DNA of 64,000 bases. It comes from Natrinema caseinilyticum. Lineage in GTDB: Archaea; Halobacteriota; Halobacteria; Halobacteriales; Natrialbaceae. Below, in pieces: positions 1 through 9,579 of this stretch. The position numbers were made by a program, and so were the translations under genes. The stretch spans positions 2,167,369 to 2,231,368 of the forward strand of contig NZ_CP100445.1 of the NCBI RefSeq assembly GCF_024227435.1. The letters run 5' to 3'. Each line of letters begins with the position of its first letter. Within the stretch, counting starts at the first letter, position 1. Under the pieces are notes generated by a model. The model ran no database searches and was not told the origin of the DNA. It worked only from the letters and a program-made list of their open reading frames with translations.

Positions 1-2
1 AC

Positions 3-710
3 TATGCGGGCGACGACGGTCTCGACCTGGAGGGCCTCGGCGAGGAGAGCGTCCGTCAACTCGTCGACGCCGGATTGCTCACGACAGTCGCGGATCTCTA
101 CGAACTCGACGAAGAGGAGCTCACCGACCTCGAAGGGTGGGGCGAAACCAGCGCCGAAAACCTGCTCGCGGAGATCGATGCCAGCCGCGAGCCGCCGCTC
201 TCGGACTTCGTCTCCGCTCTGGGGATCCCCCACGTCGGCCCGACGACGGCCCGCGAACTGGCCCGCGAGTTCGCCACGTTCGACGCCTTCCGCGAGGTCG
301 CAGAAACCGAGCCCGAGCGACTCGAGGGGGTCAGCGACGTCGGCGAAACGGTCGCCGAGACGATCCACGACTTCTTCACCAGCGAGGCCAACACCACCGT
401 GGTCGACGACGTCCTCGATCACGTCTCTCCGCAGGAAGCCGATGCCGCCGCCGGTGGCGACGAACTCGAGGGGCTCACGTTCGTCTTTACCGGCTCGCTC
501 GAGGACGTGACCAGAAGCGACGCCCAGGAGCTCGTCCAATCCCACGGCGCGAACGCGACGAGCAGCGTCTCGGGCAATACGGACTACCTCGTCGTCGGCG
601 ACGATCCCGGCACGACGAAACGCGAGGACGCCGACGCCAACGACGTTCCCATCATCGACGAGGACGAGTTCCGAGCGCTGCTCGAAGACGAGGCGATCGA
701 CCTCGAGTGA
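3..710 (+). CDS. ligA: NAD-dependent DNA ligase LigA, C-terminal part (5' end outside window)
   Basis: Only the last 235 codons are present; the reading frame is open to the left edge. The visible part holds helix-hairpin-helix repeats (for example GVSDVGETVAETI) and then a C-terminal BRCT domain starting at LEGLTFVFTGSL and ending at the TGA at 708-710. This is the domain order at the end of bacterial-type LigA, which seals nicks using NAD+. The catalytic adenylation and OB domains lie outside the window. Haloarchaea commonly carry this ligase, of bacterial origin, beside the ATP-dependent archaeal one. In this window it sits with uvrC and uvrB, also bacterial-type repair genes. Confidence 0.93.
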   Translation, partial: YAGDDGLDLEGLGEESVRQLVDAGLLTTVADLYELDEEELTDLEGWGETSAENLLAEIDASREPPLSDFVSALGIPHVGPTTARELAREFATFDAFREVAETEPERLEGVSDVGETVAETIHDFFTSEANTTVVDDVLDHVSPQEADAAAGGDELEGLTFVFTGSLEDVTRSDAQELVQSHGANATSSVSGNTDYLVVGDDPGTTKREDADANDVPIIDEDEFRALLEDEAIDLE

Positions 711-781
711 GACTCACCGATCCGCGGACGCGAGCGGTTTGCATCCACAAAACGTATCCCAACCGGACGGGTGCGACCGGA

Positions 782-982
782 TCACTCGATTCGGACGAGC
801 CGTTCGTTCCAGCACTCCCGACAGGTCGTATTTTTCGTCTCGTACGTACACCCGCAGTTCGAGCAGCGATAAATCCGCTCCGCCGGTTTCTTTCGGTACA
901 GTCGTCCCAGGTACTTCTCGAGGCGCTTCACGTGGATCAGTAGCGTGCCAGCTACAGCGAGTAACAGCCATGAAACCGACAT
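782..982 (-). CDS. Small membrane-anchored zinc-ribbon protein
   Basis: This 66-residue protein starts with a hydrophobic helix (SWLLLAVAGTLLIHV), followed by a basic stretch and a C-terminal zinc ribbon with two Cys pairs (CSNCGC and CRECW). The helix probably anchors it with the ribbon in the cytoplasm. The ATG at 982 was chosen because it puts the helix at the N-terminus; longer in-frame extensions upstream look non-coding. Small zinc ribbons of this type are common in haloarchaea and mostly uncharacterised. No partner can be inferred. Confidence 0.7.
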   Translation of the reverse strand: MSVSWLLLAVAGTLLIHVKRLEKYLGRLYRKKPAERIYRCSNCGCTYETKNTTCRECWNERLVRIE

Positions 983-1172
983 AAGCTTCGTGGCTAGTGT
1001 CAGATTGTAATCAGTAAGTCGCAACGGAGAGATCCGGTCATCGTTCCGGGGTCGGCAGCGTGGGATCGACACGCGGTGGTCCTCGCCGCACCGAGTGAGC
1101 GAGCGGACGTCGTGGCCCGCGACGGACGAACGCGATTCGAACCCGCGGCGCGGAAATCGACGACCGACGGTC

Positions 1173-1361
1173 CTACCCTCTGCGGGAGAGGACCACGAAG
1201 ATTGCGAGTATGGCGGCGACGACTCCGAGAATCGTCGGAACGAGTTGTCCCGAACCCCACTCCCAGCCGAGAACCTGGGTTCCGATGATCGCGACGAGGG
1301 CAAACGCCACGCCGATCGCCGTCACGAGCGGGGACGAACTTCGGCCGAACGAAAGTGACAT
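1173..1361 (-). CDS. Small two-helix membrane protein
   Basis: A 62-residue protein with two hydrophobic segments, about residues 12-30 and 38-57, ending in a basic tail (LSRRG). A TATA-like AGTATAAG read on the minus strand lies at about 1384-1391, 23-30 nt before the ATG, which fits a leaderless haloarchaeal transcript. No family is recognised; the size and layout match the many small membrane proteins of haloarchaea. It is separated from the zinc-ribbon gene by about 190 nt. Confidence 0.6.
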   Translation of the reverse strand: MSLSFGRSSSPLVTAIGVAFALVAIIGTQVLGWEWGSGQLVPTILGVVAAILAIFVVLSRRG

Positions 1362-1421
1362 GCCATAATGTAAGTTTTACAACAGTATAAGTGCAGCGGT
1401 CGCCCCCCTCGGCCCTGCGCT

Positions 1422-2402
1422 TCAGTTCGGGAGCCGGTCGGCGATCACCGCGAGCGGCTCGCGCCCCTGTGCTTCCCCCTCGAGGTCGGGCACCGTCACC
1501 ACGTCGAGATTCGGAAACGTGGTGCGGATCTCGGCCAGTCGTTCCTCGTGGCGCTGTTTGCGCGACCGACAGCGCGGACACCCCTCGTGGGGGCCCTCGA
1601 GGACCCGATTGACGACCAGTCGCTCGACCGGCACGTCCGCCTCGCGGAGTCGCTCGACCAGCCGTTCCGTCTCGGCGATGGCCATCGACTCCGGGATGAG
1701 CACGACGCGGAACTCGGTCCGCTCGGGATCGACGAGGAGGTCGCGAGCCCGCTCGAGACGAGCCTGAAACGCCGCGAGGTCGTCCGCCTCGTCACGGTCG
1801 CCGGTCATCACCGAGATCGGCCCGAGAAACGCCGTTCGGGCGGCCGATCCGATCCGCCGAACCTGCCCGCGCAGCGACTGGGCCGTCTCGAGCGCCAGGC
1901 CCATCACCTCGGGCATGTCGAACAGCCGCAACGTGTGGCCCGTCGGTGCGGTGTCGAAGACGATGGTCTCCCACTCGCCCGAGTCGACGTACTCGACCAG
2001 CAGATCCAGCGCCGCGATTTCGTCGCTCCCGGCCGGCACGCCGCCCGCGAAGAACCGCTCGATCTCGTCGTCCGAGAGGCTGATCCCGGCGCCGCGGAGG
2101 TCTTTGGCCAGCGCCCGCGCGAGTTTCTCGTAGCGCTCCTTTCGCGTTTCGGGGTCGATCTCGACCGCCCAGAGGCCGCCGGGGCGGTCGGCATCAGAAT
2201 CGGACTCGAGCGGGTGTGGTGGCTCGAGTTCGGTCGGGTCCGGCCCGAGATCCGTCTCGAACGAGTCGGCCAGCGAGTGGGCCGGATCGGTCGAGACGAC
2301 GAGGGTCTCCCGGCCGGCGGCCGCCAGCGAGAGGCCGGTCGCCGCCGCGCAGGTCGTCTTGCCGACGCCGCCCTTACCGCCGTAGAAGATGCAGTCGGTC
2401 AC
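1422..2402 (-). CDS. Get3/ArsA-family ATPase
   Basis: A 326-residue P-loop ATPase of the deviant Walker A (SIMIBI) class. It opens with GGKGGVGKTT at about residues 8-17, followed by the switch I motif STDPAHSLADSF and the switch II motif DTAPTGHTLRL. A CPRC pair near the C-terminus matches the zinc-binding CxxC of the eukaryotic/archaeal Get3 (TRC40) branch, so targeting of tail-anchored membrane proteins is likelier than arsenite export. No arsenic genes are adjacent. The start is a GTG at 2402. The length fits the single-domain archaeal form; bacterial ArsA is usually a doubled protein. Confidence 0.88.
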   Translation of the reverse strand: MTDCIFYGGKGGVGKTTCAAATGLSLAAAGRETLVVSTDPAHSLADSFETDLGPDPTELEPPHPLESDSDADRPGGLWAVEIDPETRKERYEKLARALAKDLRGAGISLSDDEIERFFAGGVPAGSDEIAALDLLVEYVDSGEWETIVFDTAPTGHTLRLFDMPEVMGLALETAQSLRGQVRRIGSAARTAFLGPISVMTGDRDEADDLAAFQARLERARDLLVDPERTEFRVVLIPESMAIAETERLVERLREADVPVERLVVNRVLEGPHEGCPRCRSRKQRHEERLAEIRTTFPNLDVVTVPDLEGEAQGREPLAVIADRLPN

Positions 2403-2501
2403 GGCAGCGCGTACGACGGGCGGTGCCGTAAACTGGTACCCCGATAGAAAAGCGACGAGAGTGACCGAAACCGGTACCCGAATCGGACGTGACGCGCCGA
2501 T

Positions 2502-3473
2502 TTAGATGTCGACGCGATCGAACCGGAAAAGCGCGATCGCCAGCGGCACGATGATCCAGAACAGCAGGATCATGAAGGAGAACCAGTCTTGCAGGTAGAT
2601 CGGCAACTCGCCGCCGAACATCTGTGCGCTAAAGTTCGAACCCTGTTCGAGCAGATCGACGTCCGTGAGAAGCGTCAAGCCCCTGTTGTAGGCCTGGCCG
2701 GGATCCAGGTTCGTGATGAAGTACGTCCAGTCCTGCCGGCGTTCGACGGTCACTTGTCGTCCCTGAAACTCCCGCGTGTAGGTCACGGTATCGAAGAAGA
2801 GGAACTCGCGCTGGCCGAGCATCCTGAAGACAGTTCCGAGTCCGTTCCAGAGGCCGTAGAAGACCAAGAACACGCAGAACATCGCGGCGCCAGCGATGGT
2901 CGTCGAACGCGTCAGCGACGAGAGCGAAACGGCGAGGGTCGTGTAGGCGATACCGTATATGATCGACATGGCGAGCAAACCGGCGTAGTCGACGAAATCG
3001 AAACCGCCGAGAAACGCCGCAACGATGACTGCGGCGAGGGCGAATCCCACGGTCAGCGATATCGACAGCACGGCCGAGCGGCCGAGTAGTTTTCCGATAA
3101 CGACGTCCTTTCGCGAGTGGGGGAGCGAAAGGAGGATTTTGATACTTCCGGACTCGCGCTCACCGGCAATCGACTTCCAGCCCAGAATCAGCGCAATCAG
3201 CGGCACGATCCACTTGGTGACCTGGCTGACGAGGACGACGAGCATATCGGTCGTCGCTCCCTGCGCTGCGATATCCTCGCCGAAGTACGACAGCGCTCCC
3301 GCGATGCCGACCAGTAAGAGGAAGAAAAGCGCGCTCAGCCCCCAGAACAGCCACGAGCGAACCGAATCCTGAAAGTCCTTCTTCGCGACCGCGAAGATGC
3401 TTCCGGGATGGATCGAACTCGAGGCCGATCCGCCGCCCGAGGACTCGCCCACGGTTCCGGTGTCGGTACTCAT
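2502..3473 (-). CDS. ABC-2 type transporter permease
   Basis: A 323-residue membrane protein with a short acidic and Ser/Gly-rich N-terminal tail and about six transmembrane helices, the layout of ABC-2 family (NatB/NosY-like) permeases. A large extracytoplasmic loop lies between the last two helices, about residues 215-290. The start ATG overlaps the stop of the upstream ATPase gene by 4 nt (ATGA), so the two are translationally coupled. The substrate cannot be read from the sequence; drug, copper-site assembly or lipid export are all possible for this family. Confidence 0.85.
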   Translation of the reverse strand: MSTDTGTVGESSGGGSASSSIHPGSIFAVAKKDFQDSVRSWLFWGLSALFFLLLVGIAGALSYFGEDIAAQGATTDMLVVLVSQVTKWIVPLIALILGWKSIAGERESGSIKILLSLPHSRKDVVIGKLLGRSAVLSISLTVGFALAAVIVAAFLGGFDFVDYAGLLAMSIIYGIAYTTLAVSLSSLTRSTTIAGAAMFCVFLVFYGLWNGLGTVFRMLGQREFLFFDTVTYTREFQGRQVTVERRQDWTYFITNLDPGQAYNRGLTLLTDVDLLEQGSNFSAQMFGGELPIYLQDWFSFMILLFWIIVPLAIALFRFDRVDI

Positions 3474-4402
3474 CGCGCGTGCACCCCCGTCTTCGCGCCG
3501 GTCGTGTATGATTGGAAGACGTCCTCGAGCGAGGCTTCGGTCGTCTGGAAGTCTTCGACTTCGATGCCGTGGTCCTCGAGCGTCGAGAGGACGGCGGTCT
3601 TCGAACCGTCGACGGCGACGACGATCGTCGGCGGGTCCTCGTCCTCGACGGTGGCGCGCGTCACGTCCTGGAGCGAGCGAACGGCTTCGAGGGCGTCCTG
3701 GTCGATCCGGTCGACGGTGACGCGCAGGGACGTGCCGCCCGAGACGGAGTCGCGCAGTCCCTCGACGGAATCGACGGCGACCATCTCGCCGTCGCGGAGG
3801 ATGCCGACGCGGTCACAGACCGCCTCGACTTGCTCCATGATATGGCTCGAGAAAAAGACGGTCGCGCCGCGCTCGTTCTCTTCGCGGACGAGATCGCGCA
3901 TCTCGCGGGCGCCGTTCGGGTCGAGTCCGGTGGAGGGCTCGTCCAGGATGAGCAGATCGGGTTCGCCGACCAGCGCCATCGCGAGCATGAGCCGCTGGGA
4001 CATCCCCTTCGAGAAGCCGCCGGCTTTCCTGTCGATCGCGTCCGCGAGGCCCACGCGCTCGAGCAGCGTTTCGGGATCGTTGTCGGCGTTCTTGGAGTCG
4101 ATCGCGAACTCGAGGTGCTGGCGGGCGGTCAGGCGGCCGTAGGTTTCGACACCTTCGGGGAGGACGCCGGTTCGCTGCCGGATGTCTCGGCTGTGCTGCT
4201 GGGCATCCATGCCGAGGACGCTAACCGAGCCATCGGTCGGGCGGGCGAAATCCAGGACGATGTTGATCGTCGTCGACTTGCCGGCACCGTTGGGACCAAG
4301 GAAGCCGAACACTTCACCCTCTTCGACCTGGAAGGAGAGGTCGTCCAGTGCGAGGGTCTGACCGAACGATTTGGTCAGGTTGTCGACTGTGATAGCTGGC
4401 AT
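3470..4402 (-). CDS. ABC transporter ATP-binding protein
   Basis: A 310-residue ATPase with Walker A (GPNGAGKST), the ABC signature (FSKGMSQRLMLAMAL), Walker B (LLILDEPSTGLD) and a C-terminal regulatory extension typical of ABC-2 exporters. The ATG at 4402 (MPAITVDNL) was chosen because the family consensus begins there; the in-frame extension to 4498 looks non-coding. A TATA-like box read on the minus strand lies about 4429-4437. It forms a two-gene operon with the permease. Confidence 0.9.
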   Translation of the reverse strand: MPAITVDNLTKSFGQTLALDDLSFQVEEGEVFGFLGPNGAGKSTTINIVLDFARPTDGSVSVLGMDAQQHSRDIRQRTGVLPEGVETYGRLTARQHLEFAIDSKNADNDPETLLERVGLADAIDRKAGGFSKGMSQRLMLAMALVGEPDLLILDEPSTGLDPNGAREMRDLVREENERGATVFFSSHIMEQVEAVCDRVGILRDGEMVAVDSVEGLRDSVSGGTSLRVTVDRIDQDALEAVRSLQDVTRATVEDEDPPTIVVAVDGSKTAVLSTLEDHGIEVEDFQTTEASLEDVFQSYTTGAKTGVHAR

Positions 4403-4749
4403 GCCCGTACGATCGTAGCGTTGCCCGATAAGGTTTTTGACATCACTAGCGGGTCTGAAACCATCGTTTTTCGCCCGTTGAACCGTTCGTACCGTCATTT
4501 CAGCGATCTAACGGTTGGTGGAGATCTAAATCGGATCGTTCGGATCGGACCGGCATGCGGTCCGCTCGACTTCCGCGGCGTACCGGCTTCGAGTCTCACC
4601 GTCGGCCACCTGCTCGAGTTCGGTCACCGAAACTGCGCCGCGTCGGTACGATCTGCCGGACACCGTCCCCCTGCTATGCACCCCCTACTCGTGCGAACGA
4701 GCCCCGACGTACTTGGGGATCGACGTCGGACCAGTGACGACGAGCACCG
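4403..4749. other. Intergenic region between divergent genes
   Basis: These 347 nt separate the minus-strand ABC operon from the plus-strand membrane protein. I see a probable minus-strand promoter near 4429-4437 and nothing else recognisable. The open frames that cross it have no coding character. Confidence 0.4.
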
Positions 4750-5505
4750 ATGGCCGAGACGACAGGGGAGTGCGTCGACCGCTGGACCGAACACGTCGAC
4801 CAGCTCTGCGACGACGGGGAGACCGTCGAACGACGCGTCGACCTCGAGGATGCGACGATCGTCGTCACGAACCGTCGCGTGATGACGTTTACGCCCGAGT
4901 CGGACGGGCCACGCTTTCGCCACGTCGATCGGCCGAACGTGGGGACCGTCCGCGTCGAGACGGCCGAACGACTGAGCCAGCTCGTCTGGGGGCTCGGCGC
5001 AGCCGTCGTCGGGATCGGATTAGTGGAGACGGCGAGGGCCATCAGATTCACCGAATACGTCCCGGGATTCGAGTTGCAGGGTGCCGACTCGCTCCCGGGA
5101 GCGAACGCCGTCGAGAATCTCGTGAACGGCGCGCTCTCCGCGATCGAAACGGCGCTTCTGATACTCGACTGGGCCATTCTCCTGAGCGGCGGCCTGGCGT
5201 TCGCCGTCGCGACCGCGTTCGTCGTCCGCTACGTCCGCTCGCGATCGCACCGGCTCGTCCTCCGAATACGCGGCGACGACGACCTCGTGGTGCCCGTCGG
5301 TGGCGCCGCTCTCGAGGCCGACCTCGTCGCCGACCTCGAGGCCGCGATTCGGCCGGGGTCGACGCCCGAGGGACGGACACCGGAGGAAGATCGTACCGGC
5401 GTCGACGACGGCGAGACGCGACTCGAGAGCGACCGTCGTGGCGATGACCGGGAGCAAACCGATCGGCCCGGTGCGGAGTGGTTAGGAGACGAGGAGTCAG
5501 GCTGA
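4750..5505 (+). CDS. Haloarchaeal membrane protein with PH-like N-terminal domain
   Basis: A 251-residue protein. Residues 1-70 form a soluble part ending in [13 protein letters not shown], which resembles the bacterial PH-like (YdbS/YokE-type) pattern in which a short strand carries TNRRV. Two long hydrophobic segments follow (about 75-95 and 135-165), then a second beta-rich stretch ([15 protein letters not shown]) and a highly acidic disordered tail. The function is unknown. It ends 26 nt before the uvrC start and is read in the same direction, so the two may be co-transcribed. Confidence 0.65.
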   Translation: MAETTGECVDRWTEHVDQLCDDGETVERRVDLEDATIVVTNRRVMTFTPESDGPRFRHVDRPNVGTVRVETAERLSQLVWGLGAAVVGIGLVETARAIRFTEYVPGFELQGADSLPGANAVENLVNGALSAIETALLILDWAILLSGGLAFAVATAFVVRYVRSRSHRLVLRIRGDDDLVVPVGGAALEADLVADLEAAIRPGSTPEGRTPEEDRTGVDDGETRLESDRRGDDREQTDRPGAEWLGDEESG

Positions 5506-5531
5506 AACCCGCCGACGTTCTAGACCCGCCG

Positions 5532-7385
5532 ATGAACGACGATGGGGTTCGCGAGCGTGCGGGATCGTTGCCCCGCGAGCCGGGCGTCTATCAGTTCCGC
5601 GAGGACGAAACGACGCTCTACGTCGGAAAGGCAGTCGATCTCCGGGACCGGGTCCGCTCCTACGCCGATCCGCGAAGTGCGCGGATTCGCCGGATGGTCG
5701 ACCGCGCCGACGGAATCGAGATCGCCGTCACCGACACGGAGACCCAGGCGCTGTTGCTCGAGGCGAACCTGATCAAGCGCCACCAGCCCCGGTACAACGT
5801 CCGACTCAAGGACGACAAGTCCTATCCGATGGTCCAGGTGACGGCCCACGACGCCCCTCGGATCGAGATTACGCGCGACCCGGACGGCGAGACTCACGGC
5901 GCCTCGAGCGCGGGTAGCCCGAAACGCCGTTCCGCGAACCCTTCGAGCGGGCAGCGCCCGCGAAAAGACGGCGGTACCGCGAGCGAGCCGACCGTCTTCG
6001 GCCCCTACACGAACAAGGGCCAGGTCGAAACCGTCGTGAAGGCGCTGCGAGAGACTTACGGCGTCCGCGGGTGTTCCGATCACAAGTACGCCGGCCGTGA
6101 CCGTCCCTGTCTCGACTACGAGATGGGGCTTTGCACGGCGCCCTGCACCGGCGAGATCGACCTCGAGAGCTACGGCGAGGACGTCGCCGCCGTCGAGCGG
6201 TTTCTGGAGGGCGAGACGGGCATTCTCGCAGATCCGCTGCGCCGGGAGATGGACGCCGCCGCGCGGGAGCAACACTTCGAGCGCGCGGCGAATCTGCGGG
6301 ACCGCCTCGAGACCGTCGAAGCCTTCCACGGCGAGGGCGGCGAGGCGGTCCAGTCGGCCGGCGACGAGCGGGCCGTCGACGTCCTCGGGGTCGCAATCGA
6401 AGGCGAGGACGCGACCGTCGCCCGCCTCCGCGCGGAAGACGGCAAACTGGTCGGGCGCGATCGGCACACGCTCGAGGCGCCCGGGTCCGCTGGAGTCGAC
6501 GCCGAGAGTGATTCGGACGGCGTCCCGGCCGTTCTGGCGGCCTTCCTCGTCCAGTACTACGCCGAACGCGAACTCCCGGATGCGCTCCTGTTACCGGAAC
6601 GCCACGGGGACGGAGAAGTCGCGGCCTGGCTCGAGGCCGAAGGCGTCGCCGTCCGCGTCCCGGGAGCGGGACGGGAGGCCAAACTGGTCGAACTCGCGCT
6701 GAAGAACGCCCGGCGAAACGTGGGTCGGCGCGACGAGTGCGGGATGCTCGCGGACGCCCTCGAACTCGAGGCGGCCGGGCGGATCGAGGGCTTCGACGTG
6801 AGCCACGCCCAGGGCAAGTCGGCGGTCGGGAGCGACGTCACCTTCGTCGACGGGAGCGCCGAAACGGCCGACTACCGGCGAAAGAAGCTCACCGATCAGA
6901 ACGACGACTACGACAACATGCGCGCCCTCCTCGAGTGGCGCGCACGCCGCGCCATCGAGGGGCGTGACGACCGGCCCGACCCCGATCTGATACTGATCGA
7001 CGGCGGCGAGGGACAACTCGCGGCCGCCCGCGACGCGCTTTCAGCAGTCGGCTGGGACGTTCCGGCGGTCGCACTGGCCAAAGCAGAGGAGCGGGTGATC
7101 ACCCCGGACCGGGAATTCTCCTGGCCGAGCGACGCGCCGCATCTGCACCTCCTCCAGCGCGTGCGAGACGAGGCCCACCGTTTCGCAGTGCAGTACCACC
7201 AGACCGTCCGGGACGAGGTCAAGACGGTGTTAGACGACGTCCACGGAGTGGGTCCCGAAACCCGAAAGCGGCTCCTCGGTCGCTTCGGAAGCGTCGAAAA
7301 CGTCCGCGAAGCGAGCCTCGAGGATCTCCAGAGCGTCGAGGGAATCGGCGCGAAGACGGCGGAAACGATCAAGTCGCGCCTCTGA
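5532..7385 (+). CDS. uvrC: Excinuclease ABC subunit C
   Basis: A 617-residue UvrC, the dual-incision nuclease of bacterial-type nucleotide excision repair. The N-terminal GIY-YIG domain begins at PREPGVYQF and [14 protein letters not shown] Cys-rich segment ([14 protein letters not shown], then LCTAPC) is next, then the UVR motif (about 245-280), the RNase H-like half with [11 protein letters not shown], and two helix-hairpin-helix motifs at the C-terminus ([10 protein letters not shown] and [10 protein letters not shown]). A low-complexity insertion of about 30 residues near 120-150 ([11 protein letters not shown] onward) is unlike bacterial UvrC. The ATG at 5532 puts the GIY-YIG motif at its usual position. 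uvrB lies 7 kb away; uvrA is not in the window. Confidence 0.96.
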   Translation: MNDDGVRERAGSLPREPGVYQFREDETTLYVGKAVDLRDRVRSYADPRSARIRRMVDRADGIEIAVTDTETQALLLEANLIKRHQPRYNVRLKDDKSYPMVQVTAHDAPRIEITRDPDGETHGASSAGSPKRRSANPSSGQRPRKDGGTASEPTVFGPYTNKGQVETVVKALRETYGVRGCSDHKYAGRDRPCLDYEMGLCTAPCTGEIDLESYGEDVAAVERFLEGETGILADPLRREMDAAAREQHFERAANLRDRLETVEAFHGEGGEAVQSAGDERAVDVLGVAIEGEDATVARLRAEDGKLVGRDRHTLEAPGSAGVDAESDSDGVPAVLAAFLVQYYAERELPDALLLPERHGDGEVAAWLEAEGVAVRVPGAGREAKLVELALKNARRNVGRRDECGMLADALELEAAGRIEGFDVSHAQGKSAVGSDVTFVDGSAETADYRRKKLTDQNDDYDNMRALLEWRARRAIEGRDDRPDPDLILIDGGEGQLAAARDALSAVGWDVPAVALAKAEERVITPDREFSWPSDAPHLHLLQRVRDEAHRFAVQYHQTVRDEVKTVLDDVHGVGPETRKRLLGRFGSVENVREASLEDLQSVEGIGAKTAETIKSRL

Positions 7386-7620
7386 AAAGGCCTCGAGACG
7401 GATCGCCGACGCGCAGACGCGCCGAAACCGACGAGCGCGCTCGAAGCAGCCAGGGGAATGCTGGCCGCGTCGAATACGGGCGCGTGGCGATCGCGGCCAT
7501 CCCGAAAGCCGTTCGACGGCCGCGACGCCCCTCGATCTCGCCAGTCCGCTGGTGTGACCGGCCGAACGTGTCGGCTGTTGCCGGCTCAGACCTTTTTTAT
7601 CCCGGAATCGGAGTCGAAGC

Positions 7621-8040
7621 ATGCCGACTCACGTGAGTGTCGAACAGGTTCGCTGGTGGCTCGACCAGAACGCCGTCCGGGACATCACGTCCCACTCCCA
7701 GGAGGAGACGGAGTTCAATCTCCAGGTGACCCTCTCACGGCTGCCGATACACCTCATCAAAGAAGAAAAGCGGGGGCCGATCAGGGTCGTCGGGCGCAGC
7801 GCGTTCGACACGGAACGGGCCAAGCGGCTCGTTCGCGAAGACGAATCGCGCGCGGAGCTGTTGGGCCAGATCGGGCCGGTGCTCGCGTCGACGCCCGGCT
7901 TCTACACGTTCCTCGACGAGGAGGGGGAAGCGTGTGACCTCCGGAACGCCGAAACGCTCCAGTTGGAACATTGGATCTATCCGGGCGAAGCGACCCAGCA
8001 GTCGATGATGGACAGTCTGGTGACATCCTCCCCGCCGTGA
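7621..8040 (+). pseudogene. DUF2299-like protein, 3' end cut by a tnpB element
   Basis: The first 134 codons are native and resemble the uncharacterised DUF2299 family (RWWLDQNAV at the N-terminus, then LSRLPIHLIKEEKRGPIRV). After MMDSLV the frame enters the end of the inserted element, adds TSSPP and stops at 8038-8040. The missing tail is found beyond the element at 9580-9687, starting at or just after LKMGIATGM. Removing the element gives one open frame of about 170 codons. The shortened product keeps most of the domain and might still fold. A TATA-like TTTTTTATCC lies about 25 nt before the ATG. Confidence 0.8.
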
Positions 8041-8049
8041 ACGGCGGGG
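8030..8049. repeat. Right-end hairpin of the first tnpB element
   Basis: A perfect palindrome with 8-bp arms CCCCGCCG and CGGCGGGG and the loop TGAA. It lies just inside the element end and is the feature a TnpA-type transposase would recognise. It also forms the 3' end of the expected guide RNA scaffold. Confidence 0.8.
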
Positions 8050-8083
8050 CTTCCCCTACAAGGGGAATCCGTCTTGGCCGGTT

Positions 8084-9319
8084 TCAGTCCGAGTATGCCG
8101 AGAGCGTCATCTGCGAGGGGTTCTCGCTCGTCTCCCGGTGGACTGTGGCGCTGTCACAGGCGCTCCCATCCCGAGGCGAGTCATCGCGTTCCGGCTCCCA
8201 AGGAACGCTCTCTCCCCACGGGTCTGCGCGACTGGCGATATTCGCCGCCGCGTTGATGTCTGCTTGGAACTCCGACACGTGGCAATCGTCGTGCGGACAC
8301 ACGAACTCCGCTTGCTGACTCCGCCGACCGAGACGACCGCAAGCGTGGCACGTCTGCGAGGTGTACGCTGCATTGACGTACTCGACTGGAATGCCTTCTT
8401 CCGTCGCCTTGTCCTCGATGCGCCCCTGTAGCCGTGCGAACGCCCACGCATGAAGCCGCCGGTTGATGAACTTGCCGTAATCCAACCGTTCGCGGATGTA
8501 CGACAGGTCTTCGAGGACGATAACGGGGTTCTCGAAGGATTCGGCGTATTCGACGGCCCGCCGAGACACCTTCTCGACAATATCCGTCAGGGCGTTCTGG
8601 TAGTGGTCGAATCGTTCGTCCACGCGCCACTCGGCGGCGTCACGTTCTTGAAGCCGCTTGAGCGTGGTGTGCATCTCTTTGCGGAGGTGTCGCGCCCGAC
8701 TGCCACTCTCCATCATCGGCTCCCGGGGTACGTCGCGTTTGAGGGCACAGCCCGTAATCAACGCGCTCTCACCTACGTCGAAACCGATGTACGTCGGGTC
8801 GTCCGAGTCGGTCGGTTCTTCGACCGGGTATTCGACGGTGACGTGCAACTCCCACGACGTGCGGTGTCGCTGTAGCCGCAACTCGCCTGCCTTCGCATCT
8901 CCGTCGAGCAGGTCGGACCACAGAGATTCTTGTTCGGGGTTAATCCGAAGCGGAATCCAGAAGTTCGTTCCGCGTCCGGGTTGCGGGGCCTGCCAGACAA
9001 AACCGTGTTCGCGCTCCCCCGAGTGGTCGAACTTCGCGGCCCGATTGACGAGTCGAAGCGGATGCTCGTCGTCCAGCTCCTCGGCGTTGTACGTCGAACG
9101 GAGTTTCGGGACGTAGGACTTAAGCGCGTCTTTGGCTTGGTACGGCAGGTCGTAGGGCGTCACAACGTCGTTGACGGCAGACATTGTGTCGGCTCTATTG
9201 TCGAAGGCGTCGTGGAGTGCTTCGCGGTAGGTGTCCAAGAGCCGCTGTAGGCGTTGCTCTTTGCCCGCAGTGGGCGTAGCGAGCGTAGCCTGTAGCGTCT
9301 TTGTCACCGTCTCGGACAC
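8084..9319 (-). CDS. tnpB: RNA-guided nuclease TnpB (OrfB)
   Basis: A 411-residue TnpB. The RuvC-like site is split as usual: Asp181 in IGFDVGESAL, Glu270 in VIVLEDLSYI and Asp354 in FQADINAAANIA. A CxxC...C-x4-C zinc finger (Cys324, 327, 341, 346) sits between the second and third motifs. All three catalytic acids are present, so the protein looks intact. The GTG at 9319 was chosen because a TATA-like TTTATGTG read on the minus strand sits about 25 nt upstream; an in-frame ATG further upstream (9388) would overlap the divergent small gene. Confidence 0.9.
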   Translation of the reverse strand: MSETVTKTLQATLATPTAGKEQRLQRLLDTYREALHDAFDNRADTMSAVNDVVTPYDLPYQAKDALKSYVPKLRSTYNAEELDDEHPLRLVNRAAKFDHSGEREHGFVWQAPQPGRGTNFWIPLRINPEQESLWSDLLDGDAKAGELRLQRHRTSWELHVTVEYPVEEPTDSDDPTYIGFDVGESALITGCALKRDVPREPMMESGSRARHLRKEMHTTLKRLQERDAAEWRVDERFDHYQNALTDIVEKVSRRAVEYAESFENPVIVLEDLSYIRERLDYGKFINRRLHAWAFARLQGRIEDKATEEGIPVEYVNAAYTSQTCHACGRLGRRSQQAEFVCPHDDCHVSEFQADINAAANIASRADPWGESVPWEPERDDSPRDGSACDSATVHRETSENPSQMTLSAYSD

Positions 9320-9374
9320 ACTACCCCGGTGGGCGACCGACACACATAAACGTAACGTTGGTGTAACACCATGC

Positions 9375-9512
9375 ATGAAGTACGTCAAAATAGAGTTCGA
9401 GGACGAATCGCAGTACGAGAGCCTGAAAGAGACAAAGAAACACCACGGTCTGACGTGGAAAGGAATGCTACTCCACGCTCAGAAGGAGTTGGATTCCGGC
9501 AGTGCCGATTGA
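9375..9512 (+). CDS. Small protein divergent from tnpB, inside the element
   Basis: A 45-residue acidic and helical protein (MKYVKIEFEDESQYESL then KKHHGLTWKGMLLHA). It lies inside the element, divergent from tnpB, and shares an AT-rich promoter stretch around 9343-9352 (ACATAAACG). The pattern (short beta strand, then a helix with Trp-Lys-Gly-Met) resembles ribbon-helix-helix or antitoxin-like small proteins that accompany haloarchaeal tnpB elements. Its role is unknown; control of tnpB expression is a guess from position. Confidence 0.6.
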   Translation: MKYVKIEFEDESQYESLKETKKHHGLTWKGMLLHAQKELDSGSAD

Positions 9513-9548
9513 GCGGTGGACAGCGTAGTCAAGTGACGCGATTCCCCA

Positions 9549-9566
9549 CCCGGCCTAAAGGCCGGG
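9549..9566. repeat. Left-end hairpin of the first tnpB element
   Basis: A perfect 7-bp stem CCCGGCC/GGCCGGG with the loop TAAA close to the element edge that lies 5' of tnpB. It is the partner of the hairpin at 8030-8049. Confidence 0.75.
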
Positions 9567-9579
9567 GTTCCCTCGTTGA

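Noticed and set aside
1548-2447. A 299-codon plus-strand frame opposite the Get3/ArsA gene
   Set aside because: It is the antisense shadow of the GC-rich ATPase gene; its translation has no domain pattern, while the minus strand has all ATPase motifs.
8050-9560. CRISPR-like array from repeated hairpins of the tnpB elements
   Set aside because: Hairpins are single units at element ends with no regular spacers; no cas gene is present.
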